A program made the position numbers and the translations under genes. Below the pieces are notes generated by a model, which was not told where the DNA came from, did no database searches, and saw nothing but the letters and a program-made list of their open reading frames with translations. This document shows, one piece after another, positions 1 to 5,353 of a stretch of DNA of 5,353 nt (position 1 is its first letter; every line of letters starts with the position of its first letter). Origin of the DNA: Spirochaetota bacterium (GTDB taxonomy: Bacteria > Spirochaetota > GWE2-31-10 > MWDO01); NCBI GenBank assembly GCA_017998755.1, contig JAGOCL010000201.1:1-5353 (forward strand). The letters run 5' to 3'.

Positions 1-17
1 AGATGTGTATAAGAGAC
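1..17 (+). other. Tn5 mosaic-end (Nextera) adapter remnant at contig edge
   Basis: These 17 bases are identical to the first 17 of the 19-base transposase mosaic end AGATGTGTATAAGAGACAG used in tagmentation libraries; the last two bases (AG) are replaced by CA. The match begins at base 1, where untrimmed adapter would sit. It supplies the ATG at 3-5, which would otherwise look like the start of the first gene. It is most likely library sequence and not part of the genome. Confidence 0.93.
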
Positions 18-575
18 CATCTGAAGGGCAAAAGCGTACTAGTCCCTTTTCAAAAAAGTCCTCTCGATTTACAACTAAAGACCGTCCTAAAACGCCAAAA
101 TATCGAGAATTCTATCGAAATTGGCTACGAAGCTATCGGAAGACAGATACCGTTACTCATTGCCGGCAAAACCGACGGAATTGCAATCCCGGAGCCGTTT
201 GTTTCAAAACTACTCGCTCAAAACGATTATAAGATACTTTTCAGTTTCTACGATAAATGGAAAGAGATAAATAACGGCGAAGGGCGAACTCCCCAAGTTT
301 CGTTATTTGTAAAAAAGGAGTTCGGCGCTTCAAATAAAGCGATCTTATTAAAAATAATCGATGAAATTAAATCAAATATTTCGAATATCGGCGAGGAATT
401 TATTATCGAAAAATACTCCAAAATATTTGAAATAGATAAAACGACGCTAACCGGCGCGTTGAAAAGAACATATTTCGAGATCCCCGATAGAGAGACTTCA
501 ATCGGATTATCTTCGGAATACGAAAATACGATCGAAAATATCGATATTCCGCCGGATTTCTTTTTTGAATACTAA
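18..575 (+). CDS. ABC transporter substrate-binding protein, C-terminal part (5' truncated)
   Basis: This is the C-terminal portion (about 185 residues) of a periplasmic or lipid-anchored binding protein of the SsuA/TauA/NMT1-like group, which delivers small organic or inorganic solutes to a cognate importer. Visible family signs are the opening LKGKSVLVPF, which matches the usual 'DLKGKkigvPf' strand-loop, then a helix, then AGKTDGIAIPEPF, the hinge-region 'G.vDa...PEP' motif, and the TPQVSLFVKKEF strand. Family members are usually around 310-330 residues, so the signal peptide and most of lobe 1 are missing. The reading frame runs back through the adapter to an ATG at position 3, but that Met is an artefact and the true start lies off the contig. 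The stop TAA (573-575) is one base before the next gene's ATG, so the two are probably co-transcribed. Substrate is unknown: nitrate, sulfonate, taurine, pyrimidine precursor and others share this fold. Confidence 0.8.
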   Translation, partial: HLKGKSVLVPFQKSPLDLQLKTVLKRQNIENSIEIGYEAIGRQIPLLIAGKTDGIAIPEPFVSKLLAQNDYKILFSFYDKWKEINNGEGRTPQVSLFVKKEFGASNKAILLKIIDEIKSNISNIGEEFIIEKYSKIFEIDKTTLTGALKRTYFEIPDRETSIGLSSEYENTIENIDIPPDFFFEY

Positions 576-576
576 A

Positions 577-2034
577 ATGAAGAAATATTTATACGCTTGC
601 GTCGGTTTTCTTATAATAACAATACTCTGGTATAGCGGCTCCGCAATCTTTACATACAAGATAATACCGTTTCCTCATAACGTAATTATAAATTTAGCGC
701 ATATCCTATCTACAAAAGATATTTATTTCGACATATTTATAACGCTTTTGAGATCGCTCTTGGGTTTTACTTTGGCTTTTGTAAGCGGATTTGTCGTCGG
801 ATACCTGATGGGTAAATTTTACTTTCTGGAAAAATCGCTATATCCGGTTATAGTTCTGATACAAGGAGCCCCGCCCTTAATCTGGGTTATTCCCTTAATA
901 CTTATTCTTGGAACCAAAGGAAACGCCGCGCTCGCAATCGTCTATTTTGTGTCGCTTCCCCTTGTAACGATCAACGTTTACGAAGGGAGAAAATCGATTA
1001 ACAGAAATTATTACGATATGTTCAGAATTTATGCGAACTCCGGTTACCTTAGGATCAAAGAACTGACCATTCCGTTGTTGTCGCCGTATATAAAAAGTTC
1101 TTTTACGCTCGGGATAGCTCTCGCGTTAAAAAGCTCTATCATAGGAGAATGGTTTGGCGCTCGTAACGGCGTCGGTAAAAGAATCAACGAGCTTTTTTAT
1201 TCATACGATATCTTAACTTTCTTCTCAATATCTCTACTCTTTTTAATAGTTATCGTTTCGACGTCGTATATAACAAAATTCATTGTAGAATATTTTTTTC
1301 CGGATAGAAAAAAGTCTTCATATAAAAAATCATCAGATACTTCGCTAGATAAAAAACGGGAATTCCCGTTTTCTGATCCGATCCAAACCGCGCCTTTTTC
1401 CGCATCGAACGATCGGCGTATATGTTTCGCTATGAATAACGTCTCCTTCAACTATAACGATAAAATAATACTAAACTCGGTTGATTTTGAACTATCAAAA
1501 GGAGACGCAATACTCCTTTCCGGCGACAGCGGCGTAGGTAAAACGACATTTGCGAGACTTTCTTTAGGACTTCTAAAGCCCGATTCGGGAATAGTTGAAA
1601 TTCCGCAAAATTCGGGAATTATTTTTCAGGACGACCTTCTTCTCAATCATCTGGACTGTTACGGTAACGTCGCTCTAACCGCTAAATGGAAGCATATAGA
1701 TAATCCTGAGGAAAAAAGCCTCTATTTCCTTGAATTGTGCGGTTTAAAAGACTCTATCGGGCTCTATCCCGATCAATTGAGCGGAGGGATGAAAAAGCGC
1801 CTCGCCCTTGCCCGCGCTATGGCGCTCGACCCCGACTTTATGATACTTGACGAACCGTTCAATAACCTCGATAAAGATGCGCGGTATCAGATGTGGAACT
1901 TATACGACGCTCTCTTTATCAAAAAAGGGATAACCTCGATTATAATTACTCACTATCCCGACGAACTCGCAAACATCAATCTTGATAAATACATTTTGAG
2001 GAATGGGAAAATATTTTCAACGGCGGTTGGTTAA
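577..2034 (+). CDS. ABC importer permease-ATPase fusion protein
   Basis: A 485-residue inner-membrane protein joining both functional halves of an SsuC/SsuB-type importer. Residues 1-240 are a BPD_transp_1 permease with about six membrane helices (near 3-23, 55-78, 88-111, 115-132, 175-192, 212-236). A cytoplasmic EAA-like loop lies at about 147-170, with its conserved glycine in ANSGY but without a literal EAA. A charged, Ser/Lys-rich linker of about 40 residues follows. Residues 285-485 are the nucleotide-binding domain: Walker A GDSGVGKT (316-323), Q-loop IIFQDD (Q351), signature LSGGM (401-405), Walker B FMILDE (421-426) and H-loop His459. All catalytic residues are present, so it should hydrolyse ATP to power uptake from the upstream binding protein. 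The frame is also open from a TTG at 565 overlapping the previous gene; I prefer the ATG at 577, directly after that gene's stop. Neither start has a clear Shine-Dalgarno site, suggesting translational coupling. Substrate unknown. Confidence 0.9.
   Translation: MKKYLYACVGFLIITILWYSGSAIFTYKIIPFPHNVIINLAHILSTKDIYFDIFITLLRSLLGFTLAFVSGFVVGYLMGKFYFLEKSLYPVIVLIQGAPPLIWVIPLILILGTKGNAALAIVYFVSLPLVTINVYEGRKSINRNYYDMFRIYANSGYLRIKELTIPLLSPYIKSSFTLGIALALKSSIIGEWFGARNGVGKRINELFYSYDILTFFSISLLFLIVIVSTSYITKFIVEYFFPDRKKSSYKKSSDTSLDKKREFPFSDPIQTAPFSASNDRRICFAMNNVSFNYNDKIILNSVDFELSKGDAILLSGDSGVGKTTFARLSLGLLKPDSGIVEIPQNSGIIFQDDLLLNHLDCYGNVALTAKWKHIDNPEEKSLYFLELCGLKDSIGLYPDQLSGGMKKRLALARAMALDPDFMILDEPFNNLDKDARYQMWNLYDALFIKKGITSIIITHYPDELANINLDKYILRNGKIFSTAVG
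1862..1940 (+). repeat. 11-base direct repeat pair inside the ATPase domain
   Basis: The sequence ATAACCTCGAT occurs at 1862-1872 (just after Walker B) and again at 1930-1940 (just before the H-loop), 68 bases apart. The decayed copy at 2373-2480 has only one version of this repeat and lacks the 68 bases between, so the pair marks the likely slippage or recombination junction. 68 is not a multiple of three, so such a deletion also shifts the frame. Confidence 0.85.
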
Positions 2035-2050
2035 TACTGATGAATAAATA

Positions 2051-2266
2051 TTAGGCATTTATTAATTCCCGCCCTAACATTATTTTATTTATCTTGGGAA
2101 GATCAAAAGTTTCATCTTCAAAATAAAGTTCAACAGCTTCTTTTAAGTTTACCGTCGCCTCGTCTATAGTCTCTCCAAATGATGAAACATTAACATTAAG
2201 ACATTGAGATACGTAATATTTACCTTCTTGCCAGATAACAAACTCAATTTCTTTCATAATTTTCAT
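2051..2266 (-). CDS. HicB-like antitoxin domain protein, orphan
   Basis: A 71-residue protein of the HicB-like (UPF0150) fold. The pattern is typical: strand EIEFVIWQEGKYYVSQCLNVNVSSFGET, with the 'G.Y...c......S.GeT' signature, then helix IDEATVNLKEAVELYFED. In HicAB systems this domain binds and neutralises the HicA mRNA-cleaving toxin. It is a minimal form: after the domain there is only a short tail (KIMLGRELINA) and no ribbon-helix-helix or helix-turn-helix DNA-binding domain. No HicA-like gene is visible next to it. The 236 bases upstream hold no credible ORF and the gene downstream is the convergent ABC fusion, 16 bases away. It may therefore be an orphan antitoxin, a relict, or a regulator of a toxin elsewhere. 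Start: Met1 at 2266 or Met4 at 2257, neither with a clear ribosome binding site; many relatives begin at the equivalent of Met4. Confidence 0.8.
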   Translation of the reverse strand: MKIMKEIEFVIWQEGKYYVSQCLNVNVSSFGETIDEATVNLKEAVELYFEDETFDLPKINKIMLGRELINA

Positions 2267-2310
2267 CGCTAAAATAAAAACTGTTAATTAAAGTCTGAAT
2301 TTGATTTTTT

Positions 2311-2341
2311 AGTATAACCAAATTTAAAACTTTTTTCACAA
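2311..2341 (-). promoter_or_regulatory. Possible sigma-70-type promoter for the HicB-like gene
   Basis: On the minus strand, TATACT (2316-2311) matches the -10 consensus at 5 of 6 positions, and TTGTGA (2341-2336) resembles a -35 box. The spacer is 19 bases, longer than the ideal 17. Transcription would begin about 40-50 bases before the start codon. The region is very AT-rich, so chance matches are likely. Confidence 0.35.
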
Positions 2342-2372
2342 TTTTTTTATCATTTTCATTTAAATTATCGGC

Positions 2373-2480
2373 AACGAGCCGTTCAACAACCTCGATTATT
2401 ATCACTCGCTATCACGACAAACTCGCAAATATCAACCTTGATAAAATTATTTTGAAAAACGGCTTGGATATAACTAATTG
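2373..2480 (+). pseudogene. Decayed duplicate of the ABC ATPase 3' end
   Basis: This stretch is homologous to the end of the permease-ATPase gene in the same orientation. Bases 2375-2396 match 1851-1872 at 20 of 22 positions (the Walker B tail EPFNNLD), and 2387-2456 match 1931-2000 at 58 of 70. In the second frame it reads SIIITRYHDKLANINLDK, against SIIITHYPDELANINLDK in the intact gene, and ends in TGA at 2478-2480. The 68 bases between the two parts in the intact gene are missing, which puts the two parts in different frames. The H-loop histidine has become arginine. Several differences are synonymous, so the copy probably diverged as a working paralogue before decay. There is no start codon, upstream domain or Walker A; it cannot make an ATPase. 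Confidence 0.85.
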
Positions 2481-2502
2481 ACCCATTTATTTAAGTATTC
2501 TT

Positions 2503-4278
2503 TTAAAGGCCAAAATATTTCCCAAATGGCGTTATTGAAGAAGAACGGTTAACTGTAAAATCAGTATCTCTAATAACATAATTAATGAGTTTTGCGCCTT
2601 TTAATATTAAAGATGAGTTGCTTTCGAATGTACTCCACTTAACTAAATTTCCATAATTATCTTTTATCAAAGACGATTGTATCAAACATTTTGAATTAGC
2701 TAATATCTCAACAAAACAGGTAGAGTTTATTAAAATACTTCTATTAAATTCAAGAAAGGAAGAATCAATTTTTAACGCATAGCCATATTCTTTATTATTA
2801 TTGTAGATACTCTTGAAAATAGTTATATTTTTTAATATCTCTACTCGGCAACACATAAATCTAATTCTTGCGCTTTTTGAATCAATGTAATTTTCAATCT
2901 GTATTTCATTTGAATAACTCTGTTTTCGGGAACTATTATTTTCTTTTAAGTCATTATCAAAATATACTTTACAATTTATGAATATCAATTCTCCCGATAA
3001 ATCAATATTCGCTCGAATATAAATATTTTTATTCTTAAACTCTTTACACTCCCCTATATCAATTTTCATATCTTTATCTATAACAAAATCTTCATTATCG
3101 GCAAATAATCTTTCAAGCTCCTCCTCGCTAACGGCTTCATCGCTACTTTGTTCCTGATTATTCTGACCATTAACCAATACTTTTTCATCAATATCCTCGA
3201 TTTTCTCTTCAAGTTTATCGATCTTATCATCATCTCCCCTATTTTCAATCTCCTTAATATTTTTTTCATCAACTATCCTCAAGTTAAGTAACATTTCAAG
3301 AAAAAAATTATTAATTGGGACGCTCTTTTTAATATCAATAAACACTTTTTCCTTGATATATTTATCAGTCAAACTAAAAATCAAATCTTTTTCGTCAGAT
3401 TTTACGCTTTTTTTTTCAAGTTCCTCTTTTATAGTATCAATTAAATATCTTTCTTCATTGTAGAGTCTATTAATTTTTTCAAAACCTTTGGCAATAGGGA
3501 TATAAAAAGGATCAATATCCGATAAAGATTCAATACTTATGCCGTCAAAATATTTATCAATTAATTCTCTATTATCAATCGCAGACAAAAAAATCTCCTC
3601 AATCGAAATGCTCTTCTCTTCGCTCCATTTAAAATCGTCTAATATTAGAGCTTCAAGTAGCAATATATCAGAATCATACCATTTCCCACCGCTCAATCGA
3701 TAAAAATCATTTGTTAAACAGATAAGCTGCGCAGTTTCCAGTAAATCTTTATACTTCCTATCTCCAAATACTTTATGCTTTATAGAGCTTTTCCACTTAA
3801 TAATCATCGTCTCTCTTTCAATATCTCTTATTTTTGATGAGTTATCAGCTATCATACTAGTCATAGAATTTAAATAACTATAAATTGTATTTATTTCAAT
3901 ATTGGTTTCTGAACCCATTCTAACTAATTCATTATACATCGCCGCAACCACTTCGAGCGTTATTAGATTTTGTTTGGATATCATTTTGATCGTCTGTTGA
4001 CAGGCGTATAAGCTCCCGTTTAAATCCATATCCGCCATATATCGTATATCTTTGTTTTTTCCTGTAATAGTATTCCACATTTTTTTAAAAAACCCCTGAT
4101 TATGGAGTTCATTTAATCTTGCCTTGTTTGACGCTAACCCGCTTATACATTTCATTGACATTTTAACTATTGCATTGGAGTTTTTCTTGTTTTCTGTTAT
4201 AGCGTCATTAATAAATTGATCAATTTGATTTTTCTTTTCAATATCAATGCTGTTTTCATTTATGATAGACAATTCCAT
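2503..4278 (-). CDS. Unrecognised partner of the patatin-like lipase (helical N-terminus, beta-helix-like C-terminus)
   Basis: I do not recognise this 591-residue protein. Residues 1-160 look helical, with a GFFKKMWNTITGKN segment (62-75) rich in aromatic and basic residues that could contact membrane or a partner. Residues 175-335 are a second helical region (LLETAQLICLTNDFYRLSGGKW at its start). Residues 340-400 are an acidic, charged linker with coiled-coil potential (DKIDKLEEKIEDIDEKV). From about 400 to the end the pattern changes to short beta strands with many Ile, Asn and Ser (for example SSFLEFNRSILINST), resembling a right-handed beta-helix. No signal peptide and no convincing membrane helix are visible. 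It begins one base after the patatin stop and has a strong ribosome binding site, so the two proteins are almost certainly made together. A role as sensor, scaffold or inhibitor of the lipase is inference. The AT-rich composition matches the patatin gene. Confidence 0.8.
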   Translation of the reverse strand: MELSIINENSIDIEKKNQIDQFINDAITENKKNSNAIVKMSMKCISGLASNKARLNELHNQGFFKKMWNTITGKNKDIRYMADMDLNGSLYACQQTIKMISKQNLITLEVVAAMYNELVRMGSETNIEINTIYSYLNSMTSMIADNSSKIRDIERETMIIKWKSSIKHKVFGDRKYKDLLETAQLICLTNDFYRLSGGKWYDSDILLLEALILDDFKWSEEKSISIEEIFLSAIDNRELIDKYFDGISIESLSDIDPFYIPIAKGFEKINRLYNEERYLIDTIKEELEKKSVKSDEKDLIFSLTDKYIKEKVFIDIKKSVPINNFFLEMLLNLRIVDEKNIKEIENRGDDDKIDKLEEKIEDIDEKVLVNGQNNQEQSSDEAVSEEELERLFADNEDFVIDKDMKIDIGECKEFKNKNIYIRANIDLSGELIFINCKVYFDNDLKENNSSRKQSYSNEIQIENYIDSKSARIRFMCCRVEILKNITIFKSIYNNNKEYGYALKIDSSFLEFNRSILINSTCFVEILANSKCLIQSSLIKDNYGNLVKWSTFESNSSLILKGAKLINYVIRDTDFTVNRSSSITPFGKYFGL

Positions 4279-4279
4279 A

Positions 4280-5257
4280 CTACTCTCCTCTAATTTTTTT
4301 ATCTAAATTATTTTTTGATATATTCCTTTCTTCAATTATTCTTTTATATTGCTTCATATTATTTTCATGAATCCCTTTTATCTTTAATAAATTAAAAGCA
4401 TAATCTCTTTGAATTTTATCAATCTCATAAACTTCCTGTAAAATTTTCTTTGCATCTTCATAACCCTGTTTAAATCTTACTTTCGCGCTTGTTGGAGAAA
4501 AATTAAGAGTCCCCTTTATCATTCCTCCCTGATCCTCCTGCGGAAGTATTTCTATAATAGTTGTGTCTGGGTATTTATTTATATCATAAACTTCGTCTCT
4601 TGAGCAGGGAACAGTTATTATTATATCGCATCCCTCATTATAAACGGGTTTTATGGGTATATTTTCGCTTATCCCTCCATCAAAATATAACTTTCCGTCA
4701 ATTTCCTCCTCGTCAAAAATAACAGGTATAGCAGAAGATGCTAATAATATTTTAACTATTTTATTGCTATTATAATCATTTAGTTTAAAATAAACCGGAT
4801 TTCCAATTTTTTTATTCAATATAAATCCTAAAATTGAGCTCAATGCTTTTGTTCCATAAATAAAACTACTTAAATCTGAGCAACAACCATAAACAACTTT
4901 TTTAGAATTAATAAATTTTTCATAATCACAATATCTTTCTATAATATCAATTAATCCGTCTCTTGAAAAAAAACCATGCTCTTTAAAAAAATTATAAAGC
5001 TTCTCCGGAATTCTATTTTTATATTTCTCAGGATTAAATTTTAATATATCTTCTGTAAAAATATTCTCCCATACCTTTTTCCCCAAATTGCTATTACCCT
5101 GAGTAAATAGAAGAGCATTTAAAGCGCCAACAGACGATCCGGCAAATACAGAAATCTTATCAAATAAACCAAACTCCTCAAGAGCTTCCCACACACCAAT
5201 ATGATAAGCCCCTTTTCCACCTCCGCCGCCTAATACTAAACCGATTTTATTATTCAT
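4280..5257 (-). CDS. Patatin-like phospholipase family protein
   Basis: A 325-residue serine lipase/acyl hydrolase of the patatin family, expected to cleave acyl chains from phospholipids or related lipids in the cytoplasm or at the inner membrane face. The motifs are complete: glycine-rich oxyanion loop GGGGGKGAY (10-18), nucleophile elbow GSSVG (40-44, Ser42), the ASSAIPVIF block (173-181), and the DGG of the Ser-Asp dyad (Asp193). There is no signal peptide, outer-membrane domain or N-terminal extension, so it resembles small intracellular patatins such as RssA or CapV-type effectors more than secreted toxins such as ExoU. The C-terminal 90 residues are charged and helical. The ATG is followed directly by the oxyanion strand, which supports this start; the site upstream (TAGGCG, about 10 bases away) is only a weak Shine-Dalgarno match. 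It is the first gene of a two-gene operon. Composition is very AT-rich. Family assignment is firm; physiological role is not known. Confidence 0.93.
   Translation of the reverse strand: MNNKIGLVLGGGGGKGAYHIGVWEALEEFGLFDKISVFAGSSVGALNALLFTQGNSNLGKKVWENIFTEDILKFNPEKYKNRIPEKLYNFFKEHGFFSRDGLIDIIERYCDYEKFINSKKVVYGCCSDLSSFIYGTKALSSILGFILNKKIGNPVYFKLNDYNSNKIVKILLASSAIPVIFDEEEIDGKLYFDGGISENIPIKPVYNEGCDIIITVPCSRDEVYDINKYPDTTIIEILPQEDQGGMIKGTLNFSPTSAKVRFKQGYEDAKKILQEVYEIDKIQRDYAFNLLKIKGIHENNMKQYKRIIEERNISKNNLDKKIRGE
4283..4291 (-). promoter_or_regulatory. Strong ribosome binding site for the 591-residue gene, inside the patatin 3' end
   Basis: The minus strand reads AGAGGAGAG, then TAG (the patatin stop), one base, and ATG. 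The GGAG core lies about 7-8 bases before the start and within the last codons of the patatin gene (Arg-Gly-Glu-stop). The arrangement fixes the start at 4278 and suggests translational coupling. Confidence 0.85.
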
Positions 5258-5294
5258 GTTTATACGCCTATAATTTTTTATAGTAACTCGTTTA

Positions 5295-5329
5295 TCAGGT
5301 ATATTTTTTTAGCAAAAAAATATACCTGA
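5295..5329. repeat. Perfect 16-base inverted repeat with 3-base loop upstream of the patatin operon
   Basis: Left arm TCAGGTATATTTTTTT (5295-5310), loop AGC, right arm AAAAAAATATACCTGA (5314-5329), with all 16 pairs matching. It lies 38 bases upstream of the patatin ATG. It is not a classical terminator: on either strand the T-run is in the 5' arm and no T-tract follows the stem. It could be an operator for a dimeric regulator, a transcript hairpin, or the end of a small mobile repeat. No second copy is present in the window. The sequence from 5258 to 5294 shows no convincing promoter. Confidence 0.85.
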
Positions 5330-5353
5330 ATGATTGAAATTACAGAATTCATT

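Noticed and set aside
565..576. TTG start at 565 for the ABC fusion
   Set aside because: It would overlap the upstream gene and adds only four residues; the ATG at 577 sits directly after the upstream stop and begins the first membrane helix naturally.
1197..1451. Minus-strand 84-codon open frame
   Set aside because: It lies entirely antisense within the permease-ATPase fusion, which has clear family motifs; it shows no family features of its own.
2043..2063. Short inverted repeat AATAAAT / ATTTATT between the convergent ABC and HicB genes, as a possible terminator
   Set aside because: A 7-pair stem made only of A-T pairs with a 7-base loop and no following T-run is too weak to call in such AT-rich sequence.
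2267..2372. A HicA-type toxin gene upstream of the HicB-like gene
   Set aside because: Only about 100 AT-rich bases precede the pseudogene remnant, with no frame of suitable length and no HicA-like motif.
2440..2502. Possible intrinsic terminator after the 591-residue gene
   Set aside because: The minus strand has a T-run after AAGCCG but no complementary arm that would form a stable stem before it.
3078..3272. Minus-strand 64-codon open frame in another phase of the 591-residue gene
   Set aside because: It is a shadow frame over the low-complexity acidic linker and reads as an artificial Lys/Arg/Ile-rich peptide.
5330..5353. ATG at 5330 opening a + strand frame (MIEITEFI) to the window end, as a possible divergent gene
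   Set aside because: Only eight codons are visible and the ATG abuts the palindrome with no ribosome binding site; it cannot be told from chance without more sequence.

Overview
The window looks like one end of a bacterial contig from an AT-rich, probably uncultured or draft-sequenced genome. The first 17 bases are identical to the Tn5 mosaic-end (Nextera) adapter, so the left edge is a library artefact joined to genuine sequence. One translational start (the 591-residue gene) has a clear Shine-Dalgarno site. I see no rRNA, tRNA or marker gene, so taxonomy is open; a spirochaete-like or other AT-rich anaerobe is possible, but that is only an impression.

Region 1 (about 18-2034, + strand) is an ABC importer operon of the nitrate/sulfonate/taurine/thiamine-precursor class. 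It holds the C-terminal part of a periplasmic substrate-binding protein. One base after its stop comes a single polypeptide that joins the six-helix permease to the ATPase; relatives usually encode these as two proteins. The substrate cannot be read from the sequence.

Region 2 (2035-2502) is a short mosaic. It has an orphan HicB-like antitoxin gene on the minus strand with no HicA beside it. Beyond that lies a decayed second copy of the 3' end of the ABC ATPase gene (about 2373-2480). The copy has lost 68 bases exactly between two 11-base direct repeats that are still present in the intact gene, and its H-loop histidine has changed to arginine.

Region 3 (2503-5257, minus strand) is a two-gene, tightly coupled, strikingly AT-rich operon. 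A patatin-like phospholipase with all catalytic motifs intact is followed, after a one-base gap and with a strong ribosome binding site, by a 591-residue protein I do not recognise. That protein has a helical N-terminal half, an acidic coiled-coil linker and a C-terminal region that looks like a beta-helix. A perfect 16-base inverted repeat with a 3-base loop lies just upstream. This pair is the best candidate in the window for an undescribed system: a lipase effector plus a dedicated partner, possibly in defence or membrane targeting. That function is inferred, not shown.
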